Shown: one piece after another, positions 1-12,048 of the stretch
How the letters are laid out: every line of letters starts with the position of its first letter
Position numbering within the stretch: the stretch's first letter is position 1
From: Lineus longissimus
Taxonomy: Eukaryota > Nemertea > Pilidiophora > Heteronemertea > Lineidae
Reading direction: 5' to 3'
DNA: 64,000 bases
Assembly (NCBI RefSeq): GCF_910592395.1
Contig: NC_088323.1
Span: 4,278,001 to 4,342,000 of the forward strand
Translations under genes and position numbers: made by a program
Notes under the pieces: generated by a model
The model's database searches: none
Told to the model about the DNA's origin: nothing
Seen by the model: only the letters and a program-made list of their open reading frames with translations

Positions 1-7
1 GACTCAC

Positions 8-3000
8 CTGCATAGCTAGTCTTTGTAACACAGCTTGCTCTTGTACACCTTTGATATCATCCACAGCCAAACCAACCTGAAATATATATTGACATACTGT
101 TGAATGCCAAATTTTCATGGGTGGTTTATTTTCCCCAGATTACGTGAATAAACCAGATTTACCAAAATAAAAATTGTGAAAATTCGATTTTTAGGATAAA
201 TGTTCGGAATCAATAAAATAAATAGCCGCAAGTATTTTCGAATTCACAGAAGTTGTTCACTCACCAGCAAATTCATTATTAGAATGACCATCACAAACAG
301 GAATATCACAAACTGGATTGTTGTGGCCACCTCGTACCACGTCTGGATGCTCGGGTCGATCACCGGGCTTGCGTGCATGTCGTTAAAGATGTTGTCGTAC
401 GCAACATCCCCTGTCATCATCACGCTTGTCTTGATAAGCGAAGGGATGAAGCCGCGGAAAGGTACCTGGGGTCAAAGGGGGTGAGAAGTGAAAGGCTATA
501 GGCGAGTGTAACCTGAGAAATTTTGAGGACGTTTGATTTTTGCAGCCTTTGCAGTCTGACCTGATCCGCAACAAGCAGCTCCTGCAGTTCTGTAGTATTG
601 CGGCATCGTTACCCTATTGGATTTCTGCCAGGGCTACAGCGTCCACTTTAGGCTCCTGTCCACTGATGTGGGATATCTCCTTGCCCCGGCCGTTAACGAG
701 GCTATGAGACCTCCACATCAAAGAGTGCATACCGGTTACTTGAAAGTAACAGGATTGAGGAATGACAGCATATTGCTTCTTCAAACAGAGTCACCAGTCA
801 CCACATCAGATCGCAAAGAGTCCTCACTGTTCATTACAAGGACTAACCTGGTTTGCCAGTAGAGTGTAGAAGCTGAGAGCAAAGGCCACTATGAAGAGGA
901 AAAAAACGGGGAAGAATCGCGTGAACGTCCTGAGCACGTCGGTGAACATCACTACGTAGATACCAAATGTGGGCACCTTCCTGATGAAAAGGACCAAGTC
1001 GATCCAGGCCCAGAAGACCGCTATTGCTCCCAGCTGCCACTGCCAAGCCTGTCAATGGAAAAAAATGAATCAATGAATCAATGCTTCAATACCTGCAGTA
1101 TTACAAAGGGTGACGTATCACGGCTCAGTCTAACCTTACTCACCATGGACCAAAAAGCTTACACATTACATTGCATCCAAGCCTGCCCTAAGTGTTGCAT
1201 CATTTCATGTTAATCACAGACAACTGACCATTTAACGAACGGTTGGCACTGTACACAAATCAGGACACCTCTCTATTAAGGACAGCACATGTCCCTAGGG
1301 TATCCTTAATAGAGAGGTTCTTCTGTACTTACTAATCTCAGCCCCGTTTCTCGTTGACATCCCTCAAAGTCGATGACAAGGAGAAGAGCAGTCATGTGGG
1401 TGAGCCACTCAATGGTGTTCTCCCACCCAAGGTAGTTAAGACGAGCTTGGAAGAACTGAAACAGCTGCAATGAGGATGAAGTTTCTTTCAAGACTTGGCT
1501 GAGCAAGCTGTGCCCCAACCGGCCTACCGATGATAACAGAATGATGCTTAACAACGGCGAGAGTGGTCAGTCGGTGGAGGGGCGACTGAGAAACATAACA
1601 ATGGGCCTGTAACACACTTGGGGGTACAATATACTCACCTCTCGTAAAATCTGTAATACTGTGAAGATAATGATGAAATATTTGCATACTTCAGCATACG
1701 CCATTGGTTTTAATGGGTTTCCTTCGGCTGCTCTGTACTGCTGAACTCTCTCACACTGCGTACCATTGTATTTGTCAATATCTGGGTTGTTCCTGGAGAA
1801 ACGAAAATGCTTGGTGAAATGACTGTGACCCATTATGACAAATTGGATAGCAGGTCTCCAGGCCTAGTACTGAGCAATCACTGACGATATGAGATAATGT
1901 CAATTGTTCTCCACTTTCTGATCATGACATAATAAGCCTCATAAAAATCATACCAGTCAGTTTGGCAAAGGACAATACTGCTTGGTTGCGAAGGCCTTTA
2001 AGTCTTCATGCAAGATGACAACAATGAATGGGACAAAGGATGGTAAAAATACCATTGATTTTTAACAAATAAGACTTACGCAAATTTGTAAGGAGCAATT
2101 TCCACCATTAGGACGATGTACATGGTGAGGAAGGTCAAGAAGATGAGATAGAAACAAAGGTTGATGTAGTAGAAGTAGCGTCCATAGCTGTTCCACTTGT
2201 GGCGGAGCAATGCGGTCACCAGCGGGTGGGCAAGGAGGTCTTTACGTTTCGATGTTACCTGAAGGGATGATTATACAAAGACATCTAAGAGTTCGAAGTT
2301 CTACAGGGATCTGAGGCATATCTAATGTCAAATCAAATGAAAATCCTCCAAAGATTTGAAAACTATGTACAATCGATGTCGCAAACACGGTATATACATG
2401 CTGCAAATAATGCGTACCATGATCTTGAGTGGATGGTTTGTCTTCATGGTGGTGGTGTCCTGCGTGTAGGGGGTTGAGTCTGGCTTCAGCTGGTAGTCTT
2501 CATTGTAGGCACCTTCTGAAAACAAGGAAAGACAAATTTTGAATTCAACTTCTTCTTCTTCATGTTGTGGACGGTTGTAATGTAAATAGGAGGAAACCGG
2601 AGACCCAGAGGAAAGCTGCGCTGTCAAAGAGTGTTGCCCTCTCTGTCACATGAGAGTTCCAAATGGAAGCCCTGTGTTTTTAAATTTGTATCAAACATAC
2701 CGTCGACTGAATCCGCCTCAGATGCTGCATCAGGAATCTCTTTCCAGCAGGAGTACATGTCGTCAAGGAACTCATAGTCAAATATCACCTGGTACTTCGG
2801 ATTCTCGGGGTTTCTGTGGTTGGGGGTGCAGCAACGATTAAACACCTGTTCTGCTACTTCTGTAATTGACAACGGCATGAGGTAGGTAAGGAATACTTAT
2901 ACTATAATCCCCTTTATTGAGGTGCACCTAAATTTTAGCAAAAAATGTCTTCCACTGATTTCATTAAATTTCACAAATGCATGACTATTTCAATGATTTT

Positions 3001-6000
3001 ACAATTAGATCAATCATTTTCACACCAGTGATGTTCATATTAGACGCCCTCACACATTCACTATCACCACCAACTCACAAAAATTTCTGTCGTCGAATGT
3101 TGGACTGCACCTACCTGGCATCTTCCTGATGAGTTTTCTCATTGGCGTGTCCCTGAAGTTGGTCACCGGATCCAGTGTCTCATTTCGCATGGCGTCCACC
3201 CAATTCTGTGAGTTGATAATCGCCAATGCCACATTCCTAAAGAAGGAGACATTACAAACAAATGACAATGTGCAGCACATGATTTGTCCAGCCCTACATG
3301 GCCTATTGCGACTGTTACAACAGCCTGAACAGGAACAAAAGCACTGCTCTGGGGGTGCCAGCAGCAATGTTGGCACTCCTACGCACAGACGAAGGATCAC
3401 CACTGTTTCACTTGAGAGTCCTGGAGCAAGACACTTAACCCAACATTGCTTCGTAAAGAGGAAAAGACATGACACTAAGGTTCATGTACCCAGTAGCGAC
3501 AATAGCTGGGAAAGCACACACTCTCCATGGCAGGCCAGCTCAGTAGGTTGGGACGCCAGCCAGATCCTCGGAAAGTAGGTAAACTGATTCTGCAGGATAA
3601 GCAGCAGCCGAAGTCCGAGGTGAGTGACTTACTTGTTGTTGTTATCGATGGCTAGATCAAGGCAGTTCATGCCGTCACTGTCCCTCAGTCCGACATTTGC
3701 ATTCCATTCGAGGAGGAGTTCAACGCAGGGTTCATGACCTTTTTCTGACGCTAGATGAAGCGGAGTAGTCTGCAAAGGAGTGACATCAACATTTTTGTGC
3801 ACGTTCCAATTTCTTTTGGGAAGGAGGATCACTTTGAGTTCAAAATTTGGGTGTAAATCAGCGAGAAAATGAAAAAAATTGGCAGTGAACAGTAACAGAT
3901 CATCAAAGACTAAACCAAATTAAAGCTGCCTTTCATTGTGCAGAAAGGATCCAGCAAAGATAAGATGTACAGTAATAAAATGTACAATCATATACCTTGG
4001 ATTTATCTAGTGGGTCAACAGGACAATCATTCTTCAACAGAACTTTCATCGTCTCGTACCACCCGCCTGCTGCAGCGCAATCGAGCGGCGTCCACATACT
4101 GCAGTTCCGTGCTTGGATATTTGCGCCGTTTAGAATGAGGACCTTGACGGCCTTCACCTGCCCGTACTGGGCGGCCATATGGAGCGGCGTGTTCGAATCT
4201 TCGTCCTCATCATTTACAAGTAACTTGTTGGCGCTGATCAATTCTCGGATGACGCTGGAATAGAGATGAGTCACAACTGCACCAGGTGATCTCGCAATCT
4301 TTTGGAGAATCAACAATCATGATGATCACATTGGGGCCCAGGGACTTGGGGCCCTGAAAAATGAAATCAGCTTACTTTGTTCTCCCAAACTTGCTCGCCA
4401 GATGAATCGGCGTCTGTTCATCTTCATTCTTCAGACCCTTCCCAGCTTTATGTTCCAACAGGCACTGAAATTAAATCATTTATCATGGAGTCATGAGGCA
4501 GGAAACACAGATCTTTTGGGTATTCTTTGTGTCAGCGAAATACCCCATCTACGTAGCCTGAGATGGACTCCTTGTACCTGAGTCTATACCAAGGTAAACA
4601 AAAGACACCCTCCAAGGGGAGAGAAGTTTGAGGTATCCAGACTATGGGTGTGCAACTCGTGTGTGAAGTGGCTTGACCACATCGTACCTTTACAATCCTG
4701 ACATAGCCCTTCTCTGCAGCAACATGGAGAGGAGTGTTACCATAACGATCGCCGATATCTATCAAGTTTGCCAGTATAACTGTGGGATGACTAAGCAGCA
4801 TCTGAAAGAGAAGTTTAATCTCCAGTTAGAAAGCAAAAGTACCCGGCATGGAACCCAATGATGGCAGGGCGACAGAATTTTCATAAAACAGTATTCTTCT
4901 TTTTCTTACTTTGAACAAGGTGCTGGTAACAAGTACTATGACTGTACAGGAGTTACTAAAACAATTTAAGTTCCACACTGACCAACCTTTAATGCCGCCA
5001 ACTTATCCTCTGCTGCTGCCCAATAGATGGCAGTCTTCTCATTTTTGTCCATGGCAAACACATCGGCCCGGCGCCGCATCAGACATTTCACCGTCCTCTC
5101 ATGTCCCTTATTGGCAGCGACCAGGAGGGGTGTGAAGTTGTCTTTGTTCTTCTTTTCAACCAGCGCTCCCCTAGAAAAGGAATGAAATAAAAACCAGTGA
5201 TTTTGGTAGCAGCAACTTGCAATGACTTTGAATCGGCGCAGCCAGCAGCAAGATATGAACTTGAATCAGTGGTCCATGGAACACAAGTCGTGATGAAAAC
5301 TTAACCTACCTTTCAAGAAGAACCTCACATACATCGGTTTGGTCAAAGGCAGCAGCTCGGTGGAGAGCGGTCTCCTGCTGGTCATTCAGGGAATCAATCC
5401 TGGCGTTGTTGTCAAGGAGTAGCTTAACAATGTCCTGATCTCCTGTGACCGCGGCAAGATGGAGGCACGTGTTCCAACCACCACGACAAGTGTTTACGTC
5501 GGCACCTGGAAGTAGGCAAGGAAAACTACTTCTATTCGAATACACATGTAGCCACCAACGATTTGTAGTTTTGGTTCAGAGCTGTGAAGACTCCTGCACA
5601 GTCCAGGAACTTGACTTCTTGATTCCCTTGTTCCATAACTGCTAACACAGGTTGCCATTACAGAGATTCTACCCTAAGAATCTTAAGAATACCAGAATTG
5701 TATATAGTGGCCATTTTGACAACTTCGTTGAAATCCTACCTCTTTCAATACATTCCTTTGCGACAGCATGATGTCCGCCTTCCACCGCCTTATGCAGCGG
5801 TGTACTCTGGTCCATATCCTGATCCGTCACCATCTGCGAGACCGTGACCCATCCATCCATCTTCTCGCCAGCTTCAAACAGCATCTTCATGATCATCTCG
5901 CTCCCCTCCATGCAGGCGAGATGAAGCGGTGTGCTCAGTTCTTCGTCGATGCATCTCAACTGCGCTCCCATGTCGATGAGGAGTCTGGCGACGGCAGGCT

Positions 6001-9000
6001 GGTTGTGGGTGGCAGCCAAGTGGAGTGCAGTCATGTCTTGTTTGTCCGTCGCCTGAAAATGTATACAGACCACATTTCACAAGATCTACTACATCACAAT
6101 ACAAATCACCCAATATCGTTTATGGAGCTAATATTGGCAATAATGTCCTATTAGATGCTCAGCTCTCAACCAAGTATATCAAACACTGTTAAAACAAGAA
6201 GGTTTACCTCAATATCTATGTTATTTATCCCCAGAAGCTCAGAGGCTGCGATCTCGTTCCCCTTCATGGCTGCAAAATGTAGCGGCGTCAATCCATACTC
6301 ATCTTTGTGATTGACATCTGCGGCTTTCTTGACGAGGTACCGGATGATACTCTGGATCTGTTTTGATGGCGAACTTGGCAAGCTGTTAAGATTCTCCCGC
6401 GGTGAGGTACAGCCACTTGTCTCACCATCCGGAGTGTCCTTCTTGGGGGTCCCAGGACTATCGCCTTCGAGCTGAAAAATCACGAAAACTTTGTTTTATC
6501 AGCTGAAAGATCGGGACAGTGACATGGGCGGGAGAGACTGACTATAACGAAAGCATGGATACTAGTACTGGACACATACAACATCGAGGAGGTCAAAACT
6601 AAATCGATATCATCTACCACCAAAGGGTGTAAATGGGATAGCAGGCCTTGTATTCTAAGATGCACAGTTGCACTCGGGCGCCATAGTGCTTTAGTCAAAA
6701 TAAGATGCTTACTTTTTGGAGCACCTCAGAAATTGAGCACCATGAGATTTTAAAAATCTAGATCAGGAATAGGAAAGGCAAATAAAGAGGAAATACTTCA
6801 ACGCGGAGGAGTATGGATGACAAAGTAATTTAGAAGCGATATTGTGAAACATGCAGCTGGTTTCCACTGGCAGAGGGATGGCAAAAATCCTTAAGCTATA
6901 ACAAAAAAGCAAAGTCATTAGAGATTGACTTACAGTCTGTTTCGAACTTCTCCGAGACCCCTGAAATTTTAGAATGTCCATCAGGTTATCATTGGTACTA
7001 TTACTAATCAGAAGGGTATCTGAATAAATCTAACAACACAATTTTGCCGCCAATTGATTCGCCTGCCTATATTCTGACTTGAACATGCAAAGGTCCCAGA
7101 CACAGACCACAGAAAGACAACACAACAACAAGACCTACTTGATGTGCAAGATGCCGCAGAGACCCCTGTAAATGATGAGATCGAATTTCTTTCAAGATGG
7201 TACAAACTGAGAAAAGGAGTAAACAAAACTTCCCAAACAACCCCAAGATACAAAAACCATGGTAAAAACCTACAACACTTCCGATTGTACGATGAAAGAG
7301 GTCCTGCTATGATGCAGATGTAACCAGTGCCATCAAAAATATACGAGTAAGCTCGCCTTATTAATTTTGGGCACTATGAATGAAATGTTACAAAACAGGT
7401 TCTAGGGCCAACTGCTGTGTCTTGTCGCCACTATGATTTGACATGGGCATTTGATTTTGATGTGATTTCTCCCCTGTCTGGCGTCATGATCTGCTGTCTC
7501 TGGGCTTGACGCTACATCGTTCCTTACATCTTTTGTCCATTACGACCAGCAAAACACAATTGACCTTCAAGACAACACAGGATTGACAACATTTAGTGAT
7601 CAAGGGACTTACATATCGTGAACCTGGTAAAGACCCCTGAAAGTAAGTCAAAACGTATGCTATCAATAAGCAGGGCTCGCGGCTTCACAAAAGTCTAGCT
7701 CAGGCCGTGAATTTGGTTGGTCAGTTTTGAGTCTGGCCACTGCACTACCAGGTGGCACGCTGTAGGCCAAAGCCATGCTTGGAAAGGAAGCCTGGGATCA
7801 CGGAAATTTCCCTTCTCTTTTCCAACGATCCTAAGAATTTCTTTCATTCACTTCAGTGCCCCAGCGACAGTGCATGAACTGGCTTATACCCACCTCAATG
7901 AGGTTGACGTCGTGCAGGGAGTCACTGACATGTGGAACCTTTTGTCTTCTGTAGCGGGCGGCATAATGCAGTGGGGTGGCCTTTTCTTCGTCCTCGATAT
8001 TCACAACTGGAGAAAATGTCAGTTTACTTTTAGAACAGCAATTCTGAAGAGAATACTTTCAGCCTCACAAACATGACACGAACGGCAATTAGCTAACGAA
8101 CAAACCACTTACACATGACCCAAAATTATATATCAAAAGATGAACTATATCAATAACTTTTTAAAATACGTTTACAGTAGAAGTAAATCTCCAATTTCAG
8201 ATAACCCACCATACCAGGGATCTACATACACTGGTCAAACCCGTCCACAGTTCAGCAAAAAATTTGACTTTCTGACTGCTCAAGCAATCCTAGATATAAC
8301 CCTACTCTCCTACCATATAGATTTAAACATGAACTAACCTGCGCCTCTCTCCACAAGTAACTTGACAATCCCAAAGTGATTGTACCGCGCAGCGTAATGA
8401 AGGGGGCTCTGAAAGTCCTCATCTCGTTTGTTTATCTTCTTCTTGAGTTGCCGCTGGGACATTTGGTCCAAGAGTAGACGCATGATATCAGGGTTACCAT
8501 CTCTGGCACACTATCATGAAATTGTGGAACGATATTAAAGAGGTGTGCCGTTCATTCACATATATTTACGGTTGGTCCGACAATATCTAATTCCTATTTC
8601 TACCGCCAGGCAATGGCAAGAGTCAGTTACAATCCATGCAGAGCTCGACTATAGAAGCATGCTGTGACCACCAGTTTCTGACTGTGAGTGCCAAGATCAA
8701 TCAAAGGTTTAACCTGCGAATACTTGACTTTCAAACTACCAATTCTCATTACAATTTAATTTCACACCAAAGCATCCCAACAGTGTTCTCCCCAACACTA
8801 CAGTGTTCTTCATCATTACAAATAAAATGTTTATGAAATGATGTTGTTACCTATCACTATGTATCAGATTTGTAACACTTTTAATAATCTAGAATCAAGA
8901 CAAAGATGACCAAAATGTAGAATGTTGGTACAGAATTCTTTTTTTACCTGGTGAAGAGTTATATTGAGTTTCTCCAGACTCTCACCCTGGATGAGGCCAG

Positions 9001-9109
9001 GCGCAGGCACCAGCGTTGCCATCTCAACGGGAGCGGTAACCAGTGCATCCGTCACCGTCGGACGATACTTTCCTACGGGAGATTCGTCCATGCCTGCTAT
9101 CTCACTCAT
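8..9109 (-). CDS. TRPA1: TRPA1-type ankyrin-repeat TRP cation channel (3' end outside window)
   Basis: Plasma-membrane cation channel of sensory cells. Exons in coding order: 9109-8948, 8510-8339, 8006-7894, one micro-exon (6960-6934 in the default model), 6471-6208, 6052-5740, 5505-5310, 5170-4987, 4801-4688, 4464-4376, 4254-3996, 3769-3633, 3236-3115, 2859-2701, 2515-2418, 2258-2080, 1792-1639, 1464-1333, 1048-848, 465-265, 76-8. They total 3345 nt, i.e. 1115 codons in frame. About 16 ankyrin repeats are readable (TPLHYAARY, TPLHFAAMKGN, TALHLAATHN, TPLHVAAEKGY and others), followed by six membrane segments. Exon 1048-848 reads WQLGAIAVFWAW and FGIYVVM, exon 465-265 carries the pore with MMTGDVAYDNIF, and exon 76-8 reads GLAVDDIKGVQEQA; all match the TRPA1 signature. 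The start at 9107-9109 (MSEIAGMDES) is the first ATG after an AG at 9124; further 5' UTR exons are possible. The C-terminal tail lies beyond position 1. A Ser/Pro-rich linker in exon 6471-6208 interrupts the repeats. Confidence 0.93.
1267..1318. repeat. Small fold-back MITE copy ('acctctctattaagga' family)
   Basis: A perfect 16-bp inverted repeat (1267-1282 against 1303-1318) with a 20-nt loop, in a TRPA1 intron. The same core occurs at 9140-9320 and, diverged, at 36330-36400, so this is a dispersed family. Confidence 0.7.
6713..6757 (-). CDS. TRPA1: TRPA1 possible further cassette exon e (45 nt)
   Basis: A stop-free 45-nt phase-0 stretch on the minus strand, after a strong pyrimidine tract ending GATCTAG and before the donor GTAAGC. 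It encodes IFKISWCSISEVLQK. The sequence is unlike a-d, so this rests only on signals and frame. Confidence 0.25.
6934..6960 (-). CDS. TRPA1: TRPA1 candidate alternative micro-exon a (27 nt, GSRRSSKQT)
   Basis: A 27-nt phase-0 exon between a good acceptor (TTTCAG) and a consensus donor (GTAAGTC) on the minus strand. It encodes GSRRSSKQT and would sit between LIE (exon 8006-7894) and LEGDSPG (exon 6471-6208). It contains the basic motif RRSS, a PKA-type phosphorylation consensus. It opens with the same GGGTCT as candidates b and c. Use as an exon is inferred from splice signals and frame, not from transcripts. Confidence 0.6.
7139..7165 (-). CDS. TRPA1: TRPA1 candidate alternative micro-exon b (27 nt, GSLRHLAHQ)
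   Basis: A 27-nt phase-0 segment bounded by TTTACAG and GTAGGT on the minus strand, encoding GSLRHLAHQ. Same length and same GGGTCT start as micro-exon a, in the same TRPA1 intron. It could replace or join the other cassettes without shifting the frame. Confidence 0.5.
7274..7303 (-). CDS. TRPA1: TRPA1 candidate alternative micro-exon d (30 nt, DLFHRTIGSV)
   Basis: A 30-nt phase-0 segment between ATAGCAG and GTAGGT on the minus strand, encoding DLFHRTIGSV. The pyrimidine tract is weak and it lacks the GGGTCT start, so it is less certain than a-c. Confidence 0.35.
7613..7636 (-). CDS. TRPA1: TRPA1 candidate alternative micro-exon c (24 nt, GSLPGSRY)
   Basis: A 24-nt phase-0 segment between TACTTTCAG and GTAAGTCCC on the minus strand, encoding GSLPGSRY. 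Strong splice signals and the shared GGGTCT start make it a good cassette candidate. Confidence 0.5.
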
Positions 9110-9139
9110 AACAGCATTCCTGAAGTTTGAAAGTACCGT

Positions 9140-9320
9140 GGAACCTCCCTTAGCGGACACCTCTCTATGAAGGACAACCTCTCTATTAATTAAGAACACT
9201 AAAATTTGGTCACAAAAGGGTTGTTTTCATTGAATTTGACCTCCCTTATCACTCAGGACACCTCTTTATTAAGGACAGCACTAGTCAGTTCGGAGGGTGT
9301 CCTTAACAGAGAGGTTCTAC
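9140..9320. repeat. MITE-like dispersed repeat, second copy
   Basis: Contains gcggacacctctctatgaag near 9154 and the opposite-strand core tgtccttaacagagaggtt near 9299, giving inverted ends about 160 bp apart. Related to 1267-1318. It lies directly upstream of the TRPA1 start codon and may contribute 5' UTR or promoter sequence. Confidence 0.6.
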
Positions 9321-10735
9321 TCATACTGTACATTATTACTCTTGGTTTTCCACGAAAAAATACAGTACAGTCAGTCCTCTTATAATATTAGTAAAGTGTA
9401 TTTGTAAACAAATTGAAATGGCCCGAAATATTTCCTGGTGTACAGTATAAACAGAAAGATCTACATTGGATGGGACTTGATTGATGAGTTGAGAGCATTT
9501 TACTATAGTCAAATGGCAATACCAGCATGAGACGAGTAGAAGTAGTAGTATAAGTATGGCAGTGCTAGTTTACTTTAATGCCAATGTCAATGATGGCCTT
9601 GGGCGTGTCCTCGGTTGCTTCTCTTACCAAGTTAGAAGCGCATCATGCACCAACAATTATGCACACTAAGATGACGATTACAAAAGTAAATCTTGAATCA
9701 TTCCAAGTGAGGGAAGTAGTCCATGATAAGTCAACTTTAGAGGCCTTTATCTACTTTTCTCTGTAGTAATGTTTTTTTCCAATTTCAATTTGTGTCGCCA
9801 ACCCAATAAACGACCACACTTCCGGAAACAAATTAACAATTTTGGTCCCTATCAGGCAATAATTCGTTCAATTAAACAATAAAATTACAGAATAAAATAT
9901 ATTATGCACTTTATTTCATGATTTAAAGGAAAAACTTCCAAAAATGTTTAATTATTGTTATTGATGTAAGTGTTGTGGTCGTCGTTAAAATGGAAAATTT
10001 TGAAAATATTTTGTCCTCGATTGCTTCTAATCCCTCTTAATGTTAAGTTCAAATTACTCAAAATGCAAAGTTTTGGGTAAGTTTTTAATGCAACAGTATA
10101 AATCTTCAAAGGTGCAAAATACGCCCCGATAAAATTACCAGCTTTGCACAATGATCGTGAGTAAATCCTCGCCGACCCGAAGGCCGAGTCTCTAACTAGC
10201 TTTGCTGGTTGGCATATGATGATTTGGAGTACCTGGACCAAAACTCAGAGGCATGGCTTCGATGCGTGAACTGACACGGTTTCAAAAGACTGAGCACGCA
10301 TATCAGAACAGAAAATCGAATACTACAATTGAGTGTTATAACTGCATTCCTGGCTCAGGGAGATTTACCGATGAGGAGGTAGGGCCCGGGGTATAGGACG
10401 ACAAAATGAACGGCCGGGAGTTTACGCATGGGGGGGGGGGGGGTAGTCTGCTACATGATCGTGTCTCGTCCAAGAAAGGAAAGACAATGGAGAGTGATGA
10501 AAATTTCTCTGAAGCGAAGCCAATTTATCCACAAGGTGAAGTTGGCTACTTGATTCTTGTTACTTATTCCCGACTCTTCTTGTTTTTCAGGCATATCTTG
10601 ACATATTTTTGGGTTACGGTGGGCGTATGGGTGGCGGCCGGAACCTGAACCTTTGGGGCACTACAGTGTACATTTGTACAGGGACTTTCAGCCAATCAGA
10701 TTTCGACAAATACGTGACGTCAGAAGTCTTAGAAA
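9321..10735. other. No gene recognised (TRPA1 upstream region)
   Basis: Only short chance reading frames. A 14-nt G run lies at about 10430. Any TRPA1 5' UTR exon or promoter would be here, but I cannot place one. Confidence 0.5.
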
Positions 10736-10737
10736 CT

Positions 10738-10826
10738 TTAGAGCAGTTGGTAGAGCGCTCATCAGAAATGGCTTAATACGATGTTCGATCCAAAGGTCGC
10801 GAGTTCGAATCCGGTTGTGGACAACA
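10738..10826 (+). repeat. tRNA-derived SINE remnant
   Basis: Has an A-box-like segment (agcagttggtagagcgctc, about 10742-10760) and a B-box-like segment (gagttcgaatccggtt, about 10801-10816) at tRNA spacing. The T-arm and acceptor stems do not pair properly, so it is a SINE head or tRNA pseudogene and not a working tRNA. Confidence 0.6.
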
Positions 10827-11460
10827 TTTTTCTTTTTATTATACCTGCATAAAACAACAAAAATGTATACTACAACAGTTTGTGATAATTTTTTTATGCT
10901 TTATTTTCCACCAAGATCATAAGGCACAGTGAAATGATACAGACAACATATTGAAATAAAGGAAAATACTGGAATTGGCATGGCCACACACTCAGGATAC
11001 AGTGACTCGACCTCGCCCCAGCCCCTCTCGAGTCCCCAGTCAAGGAAGTTTGAGTAAGATAACGAATCGACTGCGTCGAGAGTGTAGAACTGGCACATTA
11101 AGATGGCGTGATATCAAATGACGGAGTGACTTGTACTGCGAGTTAATACTTGCTCGTGCAACCATCAGATCAACTCGAAGGAGAAAAAGAGAAATGCGTC
11201 ACGTTCTTCGTCTCCTTCTGAGTCACAGAGAGAACTAATTAACAAGAAAACTACCGTACGCGTACAAGTATTGTTACTGTACGCGTGCCGTTACTGTACG
11301 CGGGTGGATGATTTATGAATCGAACAGGAACTGCTCCGTACTGTACCAAAGCCGAACTGCTGGTATTATAGTTCGCTGAAAGGCACGCGGTACAACGTCC
11401 AGCACGACATGTACACACGTTCAGAGAGCTGCGTATATTTGTGTTCCGGTTCCGGTGTAA

Positions 11461-11605
11461 CATCTGTGGTTGTTTCCCATGTGTCAGTGTTTCCAAACAA
11501 TAGGCAGCTGGAGAGACCATGACTTTTCAATAGGGGGAAACACAGAAAAACTTGTCAATCTATCTTTTAGCGTTCCCAAACAATGAGGGGAAACACTCAA
11601 AAATA
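11461..11605. repeat. Dispersed repeat ('ggttgtttcccatgtgtcagt ... cccaaacaatgagggg')
   Basis: The motifs tgtttcccatgtgtcagt and cccaaacaatgagggg occur here in the same order as at 56081-56215. This indicates two diverged copies of one element of about 140 bp. No coding capacity seen. Confidence 0.55.
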
Positions 11606-12048
11606 GAAACACTCAAAAACATTACACCGGGTCCGCAGAATCCGTTTTCACGAGGTCCTGACCCAAGTCGATTCAGTGAAGAGAGGATGAGGTGATGTCG
11701 ATGTCATATTGGCCGATAAAGAAATAATGTAATTGTCTAAGATGCGACGATAATCTGAAATAAGAAAAATACGTGATACAGGATTGTCCGATATTCGCAC
11801 TCTCTCCGCTTCGCTCCAGCGAAATAGGGCGGAAGTCTAAACATCAAATCTCTGAGATAATATTATTCAGCTCAAATCTCAGATGCTAAAATCTGAAGCT
11901 ATGCTACCATTTGACCGGCGTGCGTACGTGAAAAGGGGAAGCCCTCTCGTGAAGTATGTATCAAAGATGAGGGACCCTTACCAAGGTAGCTAGCGAGTCA
12001 TCAGAGAGGTTCAAATTTTGATCCTGTGAGTGCATATTCCACCAACCT

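Noticed and set aside
3129-3578. Longest plus-strand frame in the TRPA1 region (149 codons)
   Set aside because: It is antisense to a TRPA1 exon and intron, with no splice signals or recognisable protein.
10738-10826. Functional tRNA gene
   Set aside because: A and B boxes are present, but the T stem and acceptor stem do not pair; called a SINE remnant.
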